A DNA stretch of 64,000 bases from Sulfitobacter sp. OXR-159 (GCF_034377145.1 NZ_CP139707.1:310001-374000); one strand, 5' to 3'; shown: positions 24,642 to 34,181, counted from the first letter of the stretch. Numbers and translations: made by a program. Notes: a model not told the origin generated them from the sequence alone.

Positions 24642-26117
24642 TTAGACCGACAGGCAGACGTATTTCATCTCAAGATAGTCTTCGATCCCGTGGTGGCTGC
24701 CTTCGCGGCCAAGGCCAGATTGCTTGACCCCACCAAAGGGCGCAAGCTCGGTCGAGATGATGCCGGTGTTCACGCCGACGATGCCGTATTCCAGCGCCTC
24801 GGCCACCTTGTAGACGCGGCTGAGATCCTTGGCATAGAAGTAGGACGCGAGGCCAAAGATCGTGTCGTTCGCCATGGCGATGACATCGTCAACATCGTCG
24901 AATTTGAACAGCGGCGCGAGGGGGCCGAATGTCTCTTCCTTGGCAACCTTCATGTCCTGCGTCACGCCTGTCACGATGGTCGGGCCGAAGAAGTTGCCGC
25001 CCATGTCGTCCTTAGCATTGCCCAGAATGACCTCGGCCCCGTTGTCGACCGCATCCTTGATGTGCTCGCGCACCTTGTCGGAGGCTTCGGGGTTGATAAG
25101 CGGGCCAAGGTCGGTGCCCTCTTCAAGGCCATCGCCGACCTTCATCTTGCTCACACGGTCCTTCAGCTTGGCCGCGAAGGCGTCATAGACCCCGGCCTGC
25201 ACGTAGATCCGGTTGGCGCAGACGCAGGTCTGACCATTGTTGCGGAACTTGCACATGATCGCGCCTTCGACGGCGGCATCAAGATCGGCGTCGTCAAAGA
25301 CGATGAACGGCGCGTTGCCGCCCAGTTCCATGGAGCATTTCATCACCTGATCGGCAGCCTGCTTCAGCAGGATGCGCCCAACTTCGGTGGAGCCGGTGAA
25401 GGTCAGCTTGCGCACGGCGGGGTTCTCGCAGAACTCCTTGCCCACAGCCGACGACGATGAGGACGGCAGCACGTTGAACACGCCTGCGGGAATGCCCGCA
25501 CGTTCCGCCAGCACGCCCATGACGATGGCCGAGAGCGGTGTCTCAGCCGCCGGACGCGCCACAAAGGAACAGCCCGCCGCCAGCGCCGGGGCTGCCTTGC
25601 GGGTGATCATCGCGTTAGGGAAGTTCCACGGCGTGATCGAGGCGGCAACACCGATGGGCTGCTTCATCACCATGATGCGCTTGTCGCGCTGGTGGCCGGG
25701 GATCATCTCGCCGTAGACGCGCTTGGCTTCTTCGCCGAAGAACTCGATGAAGGACGCGCCATAGGCGATCTCGCCCTTGGCCTCGGCCAGCGGTTTGCCC
25801 TGCTCGGCGGTCAGGATGGTGCCCAGATCGTCTTGGTTCTCCATCATCAGGTCGAACCATTTGCGCATCACTGCGGCGCGTTCCTTGCCGGTCCAGCTGG
25901 CCCAGTCTTTTTGCGCCTTTTCGGCTTGGGCAATCGCGCCCGCGACCTGTGCACGGCTGAGGTCAGCAACCTGTGCGATGACATCGCCCCGCGCGGGATT
26001 GGTCACGTCAAAGGTGCCGTCTTCACCGTCGACCCATTGGCCGCCGATATAGGCGCGGGTTTCAAGCAGGCTGGGGTCTTTCAGCAGTGATTTCAGATCC
26101 GTCTTAGCATCAGTCAT
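24642..26117 (-). CDS. gabD: Succinate-semialdehyde dehydrogenase
   Basis: NAD(P)-dependent aldehyde dehydrogenase that oxidizes succinate semialdehyde to succinate, the last step of GABA breakdown. The 491-residue protein has the ALDH motifs: ITPWNFPNAM at the cofactor site, MELGGNAPFIVFDDADLD with the general-base Glu, and NNGQTCVCANR with the catalytic Cys and a second Cys two residues on, as in GabD. It ends FGGVKQSGLGREGSHHGIEDYLEMKYVCLSV, the usual GabD C-terminus. No gabT or GABA transporter is adjacent, so other semialdehydes are possible substrates. It appears to be a single-gene unit. Confidence 0.93.
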   Translation of the reverse strand: MTDAKTDLKSLLKDPSLLETRAYIGGQWVDGEDGTFDVTNPARGDVIAQVADLSRAQVAGAIAQAEKAQKDWASWTGKERAAVMRKWFDLMMENQDDLGTILTAEQGKPLAEAKGEIAYGASFIEFFGEEAKRVYGEMIPGHQRDKRIMVMKQPIGVAASITPWNFPNAMITRKAAPALAAGCSFVARPAAETPLSAIVMGVLAERAGIPAGVFNVLPSSSSSAVGKEFCENPAVRKLTFTGSTEVGRILLKQAADQVMKCSMELGGNAPFIVFDDADLDAAVEGAIMCKFRNNGQTCVCANRIYVQAGVYDAFAAKLKDRVSKMKVGDGLEEGTDLGPLINPEASDKVREHIKDAVDNGAEVILGNAKDDMGGNFFGPTIVTGVTQDMKVAKEETFGPLAPLFKFDDVDDVIAMANDTIFGLASYFYAKDLSRVYKVAEALEYGIVGVNTGIISTELAPFGGVKQSGLGREGSHHGIEDYLEMKYVCLSV

Positions 26118-26208
26118 GTCATCTCTCCGCTATTCTCTATAGCCTCCAAAGCAACAACGAGTATGATTGTCCAGTTCAGTTTGATCAAATCCGGGGTGGG
26201 AGACCCAA

Positions 26209-26997
26209 ATGATGCTAGATGACGCCTATGCAAATGCTGCCTATATCGACGGGGCCGACAGCTTTCCGCCCCGCTGGAAGAAGGAGGCAGAGGCGTTTCG
26301 CGCAAACTTGGGTGCGCGGGCGCAGTTGAATGTGCGCTATGGCCCTTCGGACCGTCAGAAGTTCGATTTTTTCCAGCCCGAGGGCGTGTCGCGCGGCACG
26401 GTGGTTTTCGTGCATGGCGGCTATTGGAAGGCGTTCGACAAAAGCTATTGGTCGCATCTGGCCGCCGGTCCGCTGGCGCGGGGCTATGCCGTGGCGATGC
26501 CGTCTTATGACCTTTGCCCCGATGTGCGCATCTCGGAGATTTCCACACAGATCGCCGCTGCGCTGACCGAAGTGGCGAACCGCACACAGGGCACAATCGT
26601 GCTGTCGGGCCATTCGGCGGGCGGGCATCTGGTGGCCCGGATGACCGACCCCCTGCTGCTCGGGGCCGAGGTGCGCGACCGGATCACGCGGATCGTGCCG
26701 ATCTCGCCCGTGGCTGACCTTGCGCCGCTGCTTCAGACCCAGATGAACGAAACCCTGCGACTGGACGAGGCCGAGGCCGAGGCGGAAAGCCCGATGAACA
26801 TGACGCCGCCGCACGGCGTTGATGTCACCGTTTGGGTGGGCGCTCAGGAGCGGCCCGCCTTCCTTGAACAGGCCGAGAATTTTGCCCGCAGTTGGGGCGC
26901 GAAACTGGTCGTGGCCGAAGGCAAGCACCATTTCGACGTGATCGACCCGTTGGCCGAGCCGGACAGCGACCTGACCAAAGCGCTATTGGGCAGCTAG
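26209..26997 (+). CDS. Alpha/beta hydrolase, arylformamidase-like
   Basis: A 262-residue soluble hydrolase of the carboxylesterase/arylformamidase type. It has the oxyanion motif VFVHGGYWKAFDK, nucleophile Ser in LSGHSAGGHLVARM, acid residue near WVGAQERPAF and a His in GKHHFDVIDPL. The HGGYW motif matches kynurenine formamidase-like proteins, but other esterases share it and no tryptophan-pathway gene is near. ATG 26209 is directly followed by a second ATG. Either may be used. The gene is divergent from gabD and shares a 91-bp promoter region with it. Confidence 0.85.
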   Translation: MMLDDAYANAAYIDGADSFPPRWKKEAEAFRANLGARAQLNVRYGPSDRQKFDFFQPEGVSRGTVVFVHGGYWKAFDKSYWSHLAAGPLARGYAVAMPSYDLCPDVRISEISTQIAAALTEVANRTQGTIVLSGHSAGGHLVARMTDPLLLGAEVRDRITRIVPISPVADLAPLLQTQMNETLRLDEAEAEAESPMNMTPPHGVDVTVWVGAQERPAFLEQAENFARSWGAKLVVAEGKHHFDVIDPLAEPDSDLTKALLGS

Positions 26998-27125
26998 GCC
27001 CCACATTTTACGGCAGATGCCCTGCGTTAATGCACGTAAGGCATTTGCCGCAGTGCCGCAGAAACACTATGTCAGAGGGGCAAAGGCCCCTGTTCGGCCA
27101 AGCGACGCAATTGAAAGGGCCGAAG

Positions 27126-27755
27126 ATGAGAATCGTTAAATGGGTGTTCTGGGTGACCGTCTGGGTGCTGGTGGCGGCGTTCTTCCATTATACTCTGCCG
27201 CAGACTGATATCGTTCGGGTCACGGACACCTATGAAAAGCGGATCGACTTCGGCAACAGTTCGATCTTCTGGGCCGGCTCTGCGACGGATAGTGCCGGGC
27301 TAGCGGTCAACCGCGATGTCTTTTTCATCCAGACCCGCCGCGCCAAGGGCGATGTCATGGTTTACCGCAACGAAGACACCGGCTGGGGCTGGCCGCCCTA
27401 TTTCAAATTCGACACTGCCAACCTTCAGGCCGAGGCGGCGGATGCCCGCAGCACCACCGGCGCGCCGCAGTATTATGCGCTGAAACATTACGGTTGGCGC
27501 AGTGAGCTTTTGTCGATCTACCCCAATGCCATTTCGCTCCGCCCTGTCGAAGGGCCGGAGGCGAGCAAGGGTATTCCTTTCGTGACCATCATTGTGCTGA
27601 CCCTGGTGGCGGCCCTGTTCTATGCCATCTGGGTGCGGTGGCGGCGGTTCCGTCGCGCGCGGTTGGACCCAAGGATCGAGGCGATCGAGGATGACTTCGC
27701 CGCGCGCCGAGGGCGCTTTGCCCGGTGGCGTGCCGAACGACGCGCGCGGAAGTAA
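27126..27755 (+). CDS. DUF1523-family membrane protein
   Basis: A 209-residue protein with an N-terminal transmembrane helix (residues about 4-24), a periplasmic domain of about 135 residues, a second helix near residues 165-183, and a very basic cytoplasmic tail rich in Arg. The periplasmic segment has YTLPQTDIVRVTDTYEKR, VFFIQTRRAKGDVMVYRNEDTGWGWPPYFKF and YYALKHYGWRSELLSIYPNA, which match my memory of DUF1523. Its function is unknown. I chose ATG 27126. Upstream in-frame starts at 27069 and earlier give extra hydrophilic sequence. Confidence 0.8.
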   Translation: MRIVKWVFWVTVWVLVAAFFHYTLPQTDIVRVTDTYEKRIDFGNSSIFWAGSATDSAGLAVNRDVFFIQTRRAKGDVMVYRNEDTGWGWPPYFKFDTANLQAEAADARSTTGAPQYYALKHYGWRSELLSIYPNAISLRPVEGPEASKGIPFVTIIVLTLVAALFYAIWVRWRRFRRARLDPRIEAIEDDFAARRGRFARWRAERRARK

Positions 27756-27776
27756 CCTCACCAAGAACTGTAAACG

Positions 27777-27807
27777 CTGAGCGGGGCAGGTAGCGCCCCG
27801 CATTCAG
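27777..27807 (+). terminator. Hairpin after the DUF1523 gene
   Basis: Stem GCGGGGC (27781-27787) / GCCCCGC (27795-27801), extended by CTGA / TCAG (27777-27780 and 27804-27807) across a two-base bulge. There is no T-run, so its efficiency is uncertain. Confidence 0.5.
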
Positions 27808-27831
27808 CTAAATTCTGGTATTCCATCCTAT

Positions 27832-30342
27832 ATGGACATCATCCTCGTCACCACGATCATTGCGTCGCTCTTTGTCGTTATCGGCTTGGCGGAACCCTTT
27901 GCCGCGCGGTTGCAACTGCCATTCAGCGTGATCCTTGCGGTCGTGGGGATCCTCATCGGGGCCTCGGCGATCTTTTTCCTGCGCACCGATCTGACGGATG
28001 CGCTGAATCCAATGGCGGCGGCCATTCTGGGGCTGCCGATCCGGTCTAACGTCTTCCTCTATGTCTTCCTGCCGACGCTTTTGTTTCAGGCGACGCTGGG
28101 GATGAACCTGCGGCGCATGGTGGATGACTGGGTGCCTATTCTCGTGCTGGCCGTGGTGGCCGTGGTGGTGGCGACCGTTAGCATTGGCTACGCGCTGTTT
28201 TGGGTCAGTGCTATTCCGCTGGCGGCCTGTCTGCTGATCGGGGCGATCGTTTCGACCACGGACCCTTCGGCGGTGGTCTCGATCTTTCGCTCAATCTCGG
28301 CCCCGCGGCGGTTGGCGCGGATCATTGAGGGTGAGAGCCTGCTGAACGACGCCGCCGCCATCGCGCTTTTCGGTCTGTTCATGGGCTATGTCATGCTGGG
28401 CATTCCCGACCCGGAACTGGGCAGCGCACTTGCGCAATTTCCGATGTTGATCGCGGGCGGGGCACTGGTGGGCTGGCTGGGCGCGCGGGTCGCGGTTTGG
28501 GTCATGGCGCTGTTCGCACGGCATGAACTGGCGCAGCAGTCGATCTCGGTCGCGCTGCCCTATCTGGCCTATATCGTGGCCGAACAAAGCGTCGGCGCCT
28601 CGGGAGTAATCGCCGTGGTGGCTGCGGGGTTGACGCTGAACCTCACGGCACCGGGGCGGTTGCCACCGCAGGCGCTGACCAACCTGCGTGAGCTTTGGGA
28701 TGTGTTGGCCCATTGGGCGGGGGCGCTCATCTTTATCCTCGCTGCCCTGCTGATCCCGCGTCTGCTGGAGGAAGTCCGGCTGGAGGATTTCTTTCTCATT
28801 GCCGTGGTCGTCGTGGCCGCCATTTTCGCCCGCGCGGTGATCCTTTTCGGGCTGCTGCCCCTGCTGACCGCGGCCAAGCTTTCGCCCCCGGTCGAGCGGC
28901 CCTACCGGGTGGCGATCCTCTGGGGGGGCTTGCGCGGGGCGGTCACGCTGGCGCTGGCGCTGGCGGTGACGGAAAGCGTGCGGGTGCCGGATGATATCCA
29001 GCGGATCGTGGGTATCTTGGCCACGGGTTTCACCCTGTTTACCCTGCTGGCCCAAGGTACGACGCTGCGCTGGATCATTGGGCGGCTGGGGCTGGATCAA
29101 CTGTCGCCCATCGATCACGCCCTGTCGCGGCAGGTGATCGCCGTGGCCCTGCAGACCGTGCGCGAAGACGTGGCCCAAACGACCGAGAATTACGATCTGA
29201 ACCGCGATATCGTGCGCTCCGAAGCCAAGCGCTTTGGCGAACGGCTTGAGACGGCGGTCAAGACCGCGGAGGAGGCGACCGATATCCTTGACCGGGACCG
29301 GATCGCGCTTGGTCTCATCGCGCTGGCAGGGCACGAGCGCGACACGATCCTCGCGCGGGTTCGGGAGCGAACGATCTCGGCCCGGATGGCTGATCTGGTG
29401 CTCTCGGATGCGGACCGGCTGATCGAAGGGGCGCGGACCCAAGGCCGCAGCGGGTACCAGCGGGCGGCGCGGCGCAGCGTGGCCTATGGGCGCACCTTTC
29501 GCGCGGCGGCGGTGCTGCACGGGCGTTACGGCGTTTCGGGGCCCTTGGCGCGGATGACGGCGGACCGCTTTGAAATGCTGCTGTCGCAGCGGCTGATCCT
29601 GCGCGATCTGGGCACCTTTATCGATGGGCGTATTCGCCGGATTCACGGGCGGCGGGTGGCGGAATTGCTGCACGATCTGCTGGCGCGCCGCATCGAAGGG
29701 ATCGAAACCGCGCTAGAGGGGCTGCGGTTGCAGTATCCGGGCTATGCCGAGGAACTTGAGCGGCGTTTCATCCGCCGTACAGCGCTGCGGCTGGAAGAAC
29801 GCGAATACACGTTGATGCGCGAAGACGGGCTGTTCGGGGCCGAGGTCTATACCGCGCTGATGCAGGAATTGGCCACGCGGCGCACGGCGGCAGAGGGGCG
29901 TCCGGGCCTTGACCTTGCCGTGCGGCGCGGCGCTTTTATCGAACAGTTTCCGCTGTTTGCGGATCTGGGTGAGGGCGCGCTCAAACGGCTCAGCCGGGTG
30001 CTCAAAACCCGCTATGTAGATATTGGCGATGTGGTTTTGCACAAGGAAAGCCCTGCACGCAGCGTGTTTTTCATCGCCTCGGGCGCGGTCGAGTTGGAAA
30101 GTGCAGGTCAGACTTGGCGATTGGGTCGGGGGGAGATGTTCGGCCAGATGGCGATCCTGACGAACCGTGTGCGCCGGGTGGATGTCCGTGCCATCGCACC
30201 GACCACGCTTTTGGTGCTGGACGAAGACCGCTTTCGCCGCCTGCTGGAACGGAGTGCGGCCCTGCGCGACGCGGTGCGGGCCAGCGCAGAAAAGCGCGGG
30301 ATCGATCCGGTGGATTTACTCTCGGGGGGAGGGGCTGGATAG
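27832..30342 (+). CDS. NhaP/SOS1-like cation:proton antiporter with cyclic-nucleotide domain
   Basis: An 836-residue inner-membrane antiporter that would exchange Na+ or K+ for H+. Residues about 1-420 form the transporter, with about 12-13 helices. Family markers are TTDPSAVVSIF and ESLLNDAAAIALFG, whose Asp is the ion-binding site. A long cytosolic region follows, partly coiled (about 430-690). A cyclic-nucleotide-binding-like domain lies at about 700-820 (FPLFADLGEGALKRLSRVLK...VFFIASGAVELES...GEMFGQMAILTNR). The same order is found in plant SOS1 and sperm-type NHEs. This suggests regulation by a ligand or by phosphorylation. It appears monocistronic. Confidence 0.92.
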   Translation: MDIILVTTIIASLFVVIGLAEPFAARLQLPFSVILAVVGILIGASAIFFLRTDLTDALNPMAAAILGLPIRSNVFLYVFLPTLLFQATLGMNLRRMVDDWVPILVLAVVAVVVATVSIGYALFWVSAIPLAACLLIGAIVSTTDPSAVVSIFRSISAPRRLARIIEGESLLNDAAAIALFGLFMGYVMLGIPDPELGSALAQFPMLIAGGALVGWLGARVAVWVMALFARHELAQQSISVALPYLAYIVAEQSVGASGVIAVVAAGLTLNLTAPGRLPPQALTNLRELWDVLAHWAGALIFILAALLIPRLLEEVRLEDFFLIAVVVVAAIFARAVILFGLLPLLTAAKLSPPVERPYRVAILWGGLRGAVTLALALAVTESVRVPDDIQRIVGILATGFTLFTLLAQGTTLRWIIGRLGLDQLSPIDHALSRQVIAVALQTVREDVAQTTENYDLNRDIVRSEAKRFGERLETAVKTAEEATDILDRDRIALGLIALAGHERDTILARVRERTISARMADLVLSDADRLIEGARTQGRSGYQRAARRSVAYGRTFRAAAVLHGRYGVSGPLARMTADRFEMLLSQRLILRDLGTFIDGRIRRIHGRRVAELLHDLLARRIEGIETALEGLRLQYPGYAEELERRFIRRTALRLEEREYTLMREDGLFGAEVYTALMQELATRRTAAEGRPGLDLAVRRGAFIEQFPLFADLGEGALKRLSRVLKTRYVDIGDVVLHKESPARSVFFIASGAVELESAGQTWRLGRGEMFGQMAILTNRVRRVDVRAIAPTTLLVLDEDRFRRLLERSAALRDAVRASAEKRGIDPVDLLSGGGAG

Positions 30343-30390
30343 GCTGCTTGGCAATCGCGGATGGGGTGTTTGGGGCCGGTGTTGCGCAGC

Positions 30391-30448
30391 GGTATTTGAA
30401 AAAGGATGAAGATATGGGGGGGGTGCGGCCGGTAGGGGCGGCCGCACC
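30391..30448 (-). terminator. Hairpin plus conserved pyrimidine tract after the PepSY gene
   Basis: Downstream of the PepSY gene the minus strand has a stem GGTGCGGCC / GGCCGCACC (30422-30430 and 30440-30448), then a C-run and a CTTCATCCTTTTTCAAAT tract. The plus-strand form of the tract is 30391-30411. This is the second well-preserved copy of the arrangement seen after leuB. Confidence 0.6.
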
Positions 30449-30459
30449 TTGGGGTGAGG

Positions 30460-30972
30460 TTAATCGTCTTGGGTGATTTCGCCGGTGGAGGCGTCAATCA
30501 GCACCTCGCGTTCGCCTGTCGCGTCGGTCAGTTCGACCTCATAGACCATGCGGTCATCTTCATCGTCGAGCGAGAGTTCCTCGATCCTTGTGCCGTCTTG
30601 GCCTTCAAGTTCGGCCAGCGCTTTCATCAGCACATCGCGGGAGGTGCCAGCGGCGCGCAGTTCATCTTCTTGGAAGAGGCCGCTGAGGAAGCTGGTGAGC
30701 TGTTCTTCGGATTGCGAGATCACCTCGCCGGTGGCGGCATTGACCGTGACTTCGTAGACGGCCTCGCCGCGGACAAGGTCAATTTCATAGACCAGCGCAT
30801 CGCCTTCGGTTTCGATCTCGGCTTCCAGCACGCCGCCGTCGATGCTGCCTTGTGCGGCTTTGATGGCTTGGGACATGTTGACGCGCTCGGCCTCTGGGGC
30901 GGTTTCTTGGGCGAAGAGCGCAGTGGGGGCGATCAGGAGCGATGCGGCGAGGGCGGTGAACTTATGTGGCAT
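30460..30972 (-). CDS. Exported protein with two PepSY domains
   Basis: A 170-residue secreted protein with a signal peptide ending in PTALFAQE. Two PepSY-type repeats follow: VNMSQAIKAAQGSIDGGVLEAEIE...YEVTVNAATGEVISQ (about residues 32-82) and a second ending YEVELTDATGEREVLIDASTGEITQDD. PepSY modules bind or inhibit proteases and are common in exported alphaproteobacterial proteins, so the role could be envelope stress or metal handling. It is acidic throughout. ATG 30972 was chosen over 30984 because GAGG sits six bases before it. It faces away from the glycosyltransferase gene on the same strand. Confidence 0.85.
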   Translation of the reverse strand: MPHKFTALAASLLIAPTALFAQETAPEAERVNMSQAIKAAQGSIDGGVLEAEIETEGDALVYEIDLVRGEAVYEVTVNAATGEVISQSEEQLTSFLSGLFQEDELRAAGTSRDVLMKALAELEGQDGTRIEELSLDDEDDRMVYEVELTDATGEREVLIDASTGEITQDD

Positions 30973-31080
30973 GGGAAACCTCATGAAATGTGTTGCGGTT
31001 TGCCGGTTCCCTATTGGGTGACGGCGTTCGTGGTTCAACGCTTGGCAAAGCGTGCTGTTCCATGGGGTAGGGGGTCTGCG

Positions 31081-32658
31081 TTAATCCGCGAAGAGGTTGT
31101 CGCTCTGGGCGATTGCGCGGGCCTTGTCCTCGCTCACGTTGAGAAAGCGCGCGAGGGCAGACGTGTTCGTTTCGGTGTCGGCGTATTCAGATAGGCATGT
31201 ATAGTTTTCAAACTGTGCGTCACGGATCTGGTCGACCTCATGCAGCATGTTCCCCCGGATCGTAGGCAGTAGGCGCGTGAGGTTTTCCTGCGAGGTCTGT
31301 TCCCCGGTCAGACCGATGCGCAGGGCGTGGCCGGTGAGATAGGCATCTGTCAGCTTGCATTCGACTTCGAGCATGCGCACCTCTGCGCGGTCTGAGGCGA
31401 AATCGCGCAGCAGGTCGAGGTTGGATGTATCAATGCAGACGATCAGCCGCCTGCTGTCGTAGTAGTCATAGAGCATCCGCATCAAGGCGCGCCGGTGGCG
31501 GGTGCGTTTTTCCAGCGAGGTTTGAATGCCGCCGAGATCGGGCAGGGGGGTGTCTTCTTCGTTGAAGAGGAAATCCACCGCCGGAAGGTCGGTTTCCTGA
31601 CGTATCCGAGCGACGAGCCGTTTGGCGACATGCCATTTCTTGGCGAGGATGATCAGCAATTCACGCTCGCGGCCAAGGCTGGCTTCGGTCTCCCAAAAGC
31701 GGGGGGCGAAGCGGCGGCCGATGCGGCCCCTTGCGGTGAGAAAGTCGAATAGGTTGCGGCCTTCGTCGCTGATCTGAAATTTCACGCCTTGGGCGGCATA
31801 GAGCAGGCCGAGGCGGCGTTTGAGGTCCAGCGCTTCGGGGCTGATTTTGCGCGCGAAGAGGTGGTTTTGACCGAGCAGCAGATCGTAGTGATCGTTGTAG
31901 AATGTGACCGGCATGCCGTAGTCGGAGAACAGCAGGAAGGTCAGGCTGCGGTTGGAAATTTCGGCCTCGGGGACCAGATGGCGCACGAGGGTTTGGAAAA
32001 ACGTCTCATCCGGGATCCATGTGCTGCGGAAAAAGCGCATCACGTCGCGGCGTTTGTGGGTGAACGCCATCACCGCCTCGATGGTGCGGCGGCGCAGGCA
32101 CCACCATTGGCTGCCGATTTGCACCTGAAGGTCGGCGGGGATTTTGCGGGTGAGGCCAAGGCGTTTCTGGGCCTCGAACATCGCGTAGAACCGCTTGCGC
32201 TGTGTGCGTTCGTTGAACCAGTGGCGATAGATCAGCCGCTCTTCTTTCCAGCCGGTCTTGATCCAATCGCTGTCGAAATAATCCACGCTTTCGATGAAAT
32301 CCGAGTCATTCTCATCAAGAAACTGATGTGCGTATTCGGCGGATTTGATTGCCATGCAATCGCCGGACATCAGGTAGAAATGCGTGGCTCGGGGGAAGCT
32401 TTGCAGCGCGGCGGTGAGCGTATCCAGCGTGGCTTGTACCAAAGACCATTCGCCCCAGCCGCAGCGGGTGCGTTTGCGCGGGAAGGTGACGCTGGGGTTG
32501 TCGCCAAGGGCGGCGGTGATCTGGGCGTAATCCTTGGCACTGGCGGAAGCGTCGAAGTGGATCGCCATATAGTCGCCCACGGCGGTCAGCCGCTCGGCCT
32601 GCCGGATAACAGCCTCCGGATCCTTGTGGCACAGCAGGATGTAGGCAATTTTCGCCAT
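31081..32658 (-). CDS. Core-2/I-branching-type (GT14) glycosyltransferase
   Basis: A 525-residue protein whose first 300 residues resemble beta-1,6-N-acetylglucosaminyltransferases of the branching family: AYILLCHKDPEAVIRQAERL, DYMAIHFDASASA, GWGEWSLVQATLDTL, THFYLMSGDCMAIK, GSQWWCLRRRTIEAV and WIPDETFFQTLV. The C-terminal third is an extra domain that I recall as DUF5928-type in Rhodobacteraceae proteins. It is of unknown function, with Leu-rich segments. The enzyme likely builds a surface glycan. It is divergently placed next to a sulfotransferase, 168 bp apart, suggesting that the two act on the same glycan. No membrane segment is obvious. Confidence 0.85.
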   Translation of the reverse strand: MAKIAYILLCHKDPEAVIRQAERLTAVGDYMAIHFDASASAKDYAQITAALGDNPSVTFPRKRTRCGWGEWSLVQATLDTLTAALQSFPRATHFYLMSGDCMAIKSAEYAHQFLDENDSDFIESVDYFDSDWIKTGWKEERLIYRHWFNERTQRKRFYAMFEAQKRLGLTRKIPADLQVQIGSQWWCLRRRTIEAVMAFTHKRRDVMRFFRSTWIPDETFFQTLVRHLVPEAEISNRSLTFLLFSDYGMPVTFYNDHYDLLLGQNHLFARKISPEALDLKRRLGLLYAAQGVKFQISDEGRNLFDFLTARGRIGRRFAPRFWETEASLGRERELLIILAKKWHVAKRLVARIRQETDLPAVDFLFNEEDTPLPDLGGIQTSLEKRTRHRRALMRMLYDYYDSRRLIVCIDTSNLDLLRDFASDRAEVRMLEVECKLTDAYLTGHALRIGLTGEQTSQENLTRLLPTIRGNMLHEVDQIRDAQFENYTCLSEYADTETNTSALARFLNVSEDKARAIAQSDNLFAD

Positions 32659-32826
32659 GCAGGATACCGAATGTCCTTGTCGCGGCCCGCTTGCATCGGC
32701 CTTTTGTCGTGGGTCACTTACCTAGTTAATCGTGAAGACCGATTGAATAAACAGGATTTCTTTGCTTTTTTGCTGCAAGGCCAGATTGTTGCTCAAAACA
32801 GTCAGCGCAGCAGGAGGCGAGCGAGC

Positions 32827-33645
32827 ATGGGTTTTCCCGGAACATGGATGACGGAGAGCGAGAGCATGGTGTACCGGGTGGTGCCCAAATGCGCCTGTTC
32901 GACCATCGGGCAGATCATGTATTATTCCGATCACGGCGAATTCTTTGACGGGGACATCCATGATGCCAAGGCAGGCATCCACAAATGGGCCTTGGATGCA
33001 TCACAGGGGCCGATCACCGATAATGTGACAGCGCGCAAGTCCTATGCCTTTACCTGCGTGCGCAATCCTTACACGCGGGTTCTATCGTCCTTCTTTGACA
33101 AGATTTGCGGCATCCAGCGCAATGGGCGGCGGTATCGCGGCAATCTGGTGCCGTTGCTGGTGCAGAAATACGGGATCGATGTGGGCGGCGATGACGGCAA
33201 GCAGGAATTCGATCAGATCGCGAGTTTCCGGCGCTTCTTGCTGTTTGCGCGTGATACCATCCGTTGGCGGCGGCCGATGGACCCGGACATTCACTGGTCT
33301 GCGGTGTCGGGGCACGTCAGCACCTTCATCATCAACGGTGGCACCTACGATAATATCTTTTGGACCGAGCAATTTAACGACGGCATGCAACAGGTGCTCG
33401 ATGCGGTAGAGACGCCGCATCGGGTTGATCTGGCGGCGATCCCCCGGTTCAACGAAAGCGAGGGCCACGGGCCCAAACGGGCGCATCCGATTGAGGATTA
33501 CTTTGACGATCTGTCGATGCATCTGATGCGCGAGATCTACAAGCGCGACTTCGATCTGTTCAAATATGACTTCGACAATCCGGGGAACAAGCTGCCCGTG
33601 GGTGAGATTGATCTTGATGAGGTGCACGCCAAACTGGGTGACTGA
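32827..33645 (+). CDS. Sulfotransferase family 2 protein
   Basis: A 272-residue PAPS-dependent sulfotransferase-like protein. The 5'-phosphosulfate loop [16 protein letters not shown] is at about residues 18-33, and the 3'-phosphate-binding segment [20 protein letters not shown] at about 74-93, the Sulfotransfer_2 signature used for carbohydrate substrates. No signal peptide is seen, so it works in the cytoplasm. A long open frame extends upstream of ATG 32827 through the antisense of the glycosyltransferase and is not coding. AGGAGG precedes the chosen start by nine bases. The start of smpB follows 47 bases after its stop. Confidence 0.85.
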   Translation: MGFPGTWMTESESMVYRVVPKCACSTIGQIMYYSDHGEFFDGDIHDAKAGIHKWALDASQGPITDNVTARKSYAFTCVRNPYTRVLSSFFDKICGIQRNGRRYRGNLVPLLVQKYGIDVGGDDGKQEFDQIASFRRFLLFARDTIRWRRPMDPDIHWSAVSGHVSTFIINGGTYDNIFWTEQFNDGMQQVLDAVETPHRVDLAAIPRFNESEGHGPKRAHPIEDYFDDLSMHLMREIYKRDFDLFKYDFDNPGNKLPVGEIDLDEVHAKLGD

Positions 33646-33692
33646 GCGGCTGCATCTTGCACCGGGGCGGGGGGCGCTCTACATGCTTTGGC

Positions 33693-34181
33693 ATGTCACA
33701 GGTCAAATCCAGCTCCAAATCCGATCCGAACTACAAGGTGATCGCCGAAAACCGCCGCGCGCGGTTTGATTACGCTATCGAAGAAGACATCGAATGCGGC
33801 ATCATCCTTGAAGGGTCCGAGGTGAAATCTCTGCGCGAAGGTGGGGCGAATATCGCCGAAAGTTACGCCGCCGTGGAGGATGGCGAGCTGTGGTTGGTGA
33901 ATTCCTATGTGGCGCCCTATAAGCAGGCTAAGACCTTCCAGCATGAGGAACGCCGCCGCCGTAAGTTGTTGGTGAGCCGCAAGCAATTGGCGGACCTGTG
34001 GAACGCGACGCAGCGCAAGGGCATGACGCTGGTGCCGCTGGTGATGTATTTTAACCATCGCGGCATGGCGAAGATCAAGATCGGCGTGGCCAAGGGTAAG
34101 AAGCTGCATGACAAGCGCGAGACGGCGGCCAAGCGGGATTGGTCGCGGCAGAAGCAGCGGTTGTTGAAGGATCACGGCTGA
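33693..34181 (+). CDS. smpB: SsrA-binding protein SmpB
   Basis: Binds tmRNA and delivers it to stalled ribosomes for trans-translation. The 162-residue protein has the SmpB core: [53 protein letters not shown] and [13 protein letters not shown]...[31 protein letters not shown]. The basic tail [16 protein letters not shown] enters the decoding site. The start at ATG 33693 matches the family, but only a weak G-rich stretch precedes it, so initiation may be inefficient or coupled. It is followed by the palindrome-rich region at 34.2 kb. Confidence 0.97.
   Translation: MSQVKSSSKSDPNYKVIAENRRARFDYAIEEDIECGIILEGSEVKSLREGGANIAESYAAVEDGELWLVNSYVAPYKQAKTFQHEERRRRKLLVSRKQLADLWNATQRKGMTLVPLVMYFNHRGMAKIKIGVAKGKKLHDKRETAAKRDWSRQKQRLLKDHG

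Noticed and set aside
28291..29673. 460-codon minus-strand frame over the antiporter gene
   Set aside because: Pro/Arg/Gln-rich translation with no motif, lying wholly within the antiporter coding region.
31789..32826. In-frame upstream extension of the sulfotransferase
   Set aside because: It runs antisense through the glycosyltransferase gene. The ribosome-binding site and family start are at 32827.
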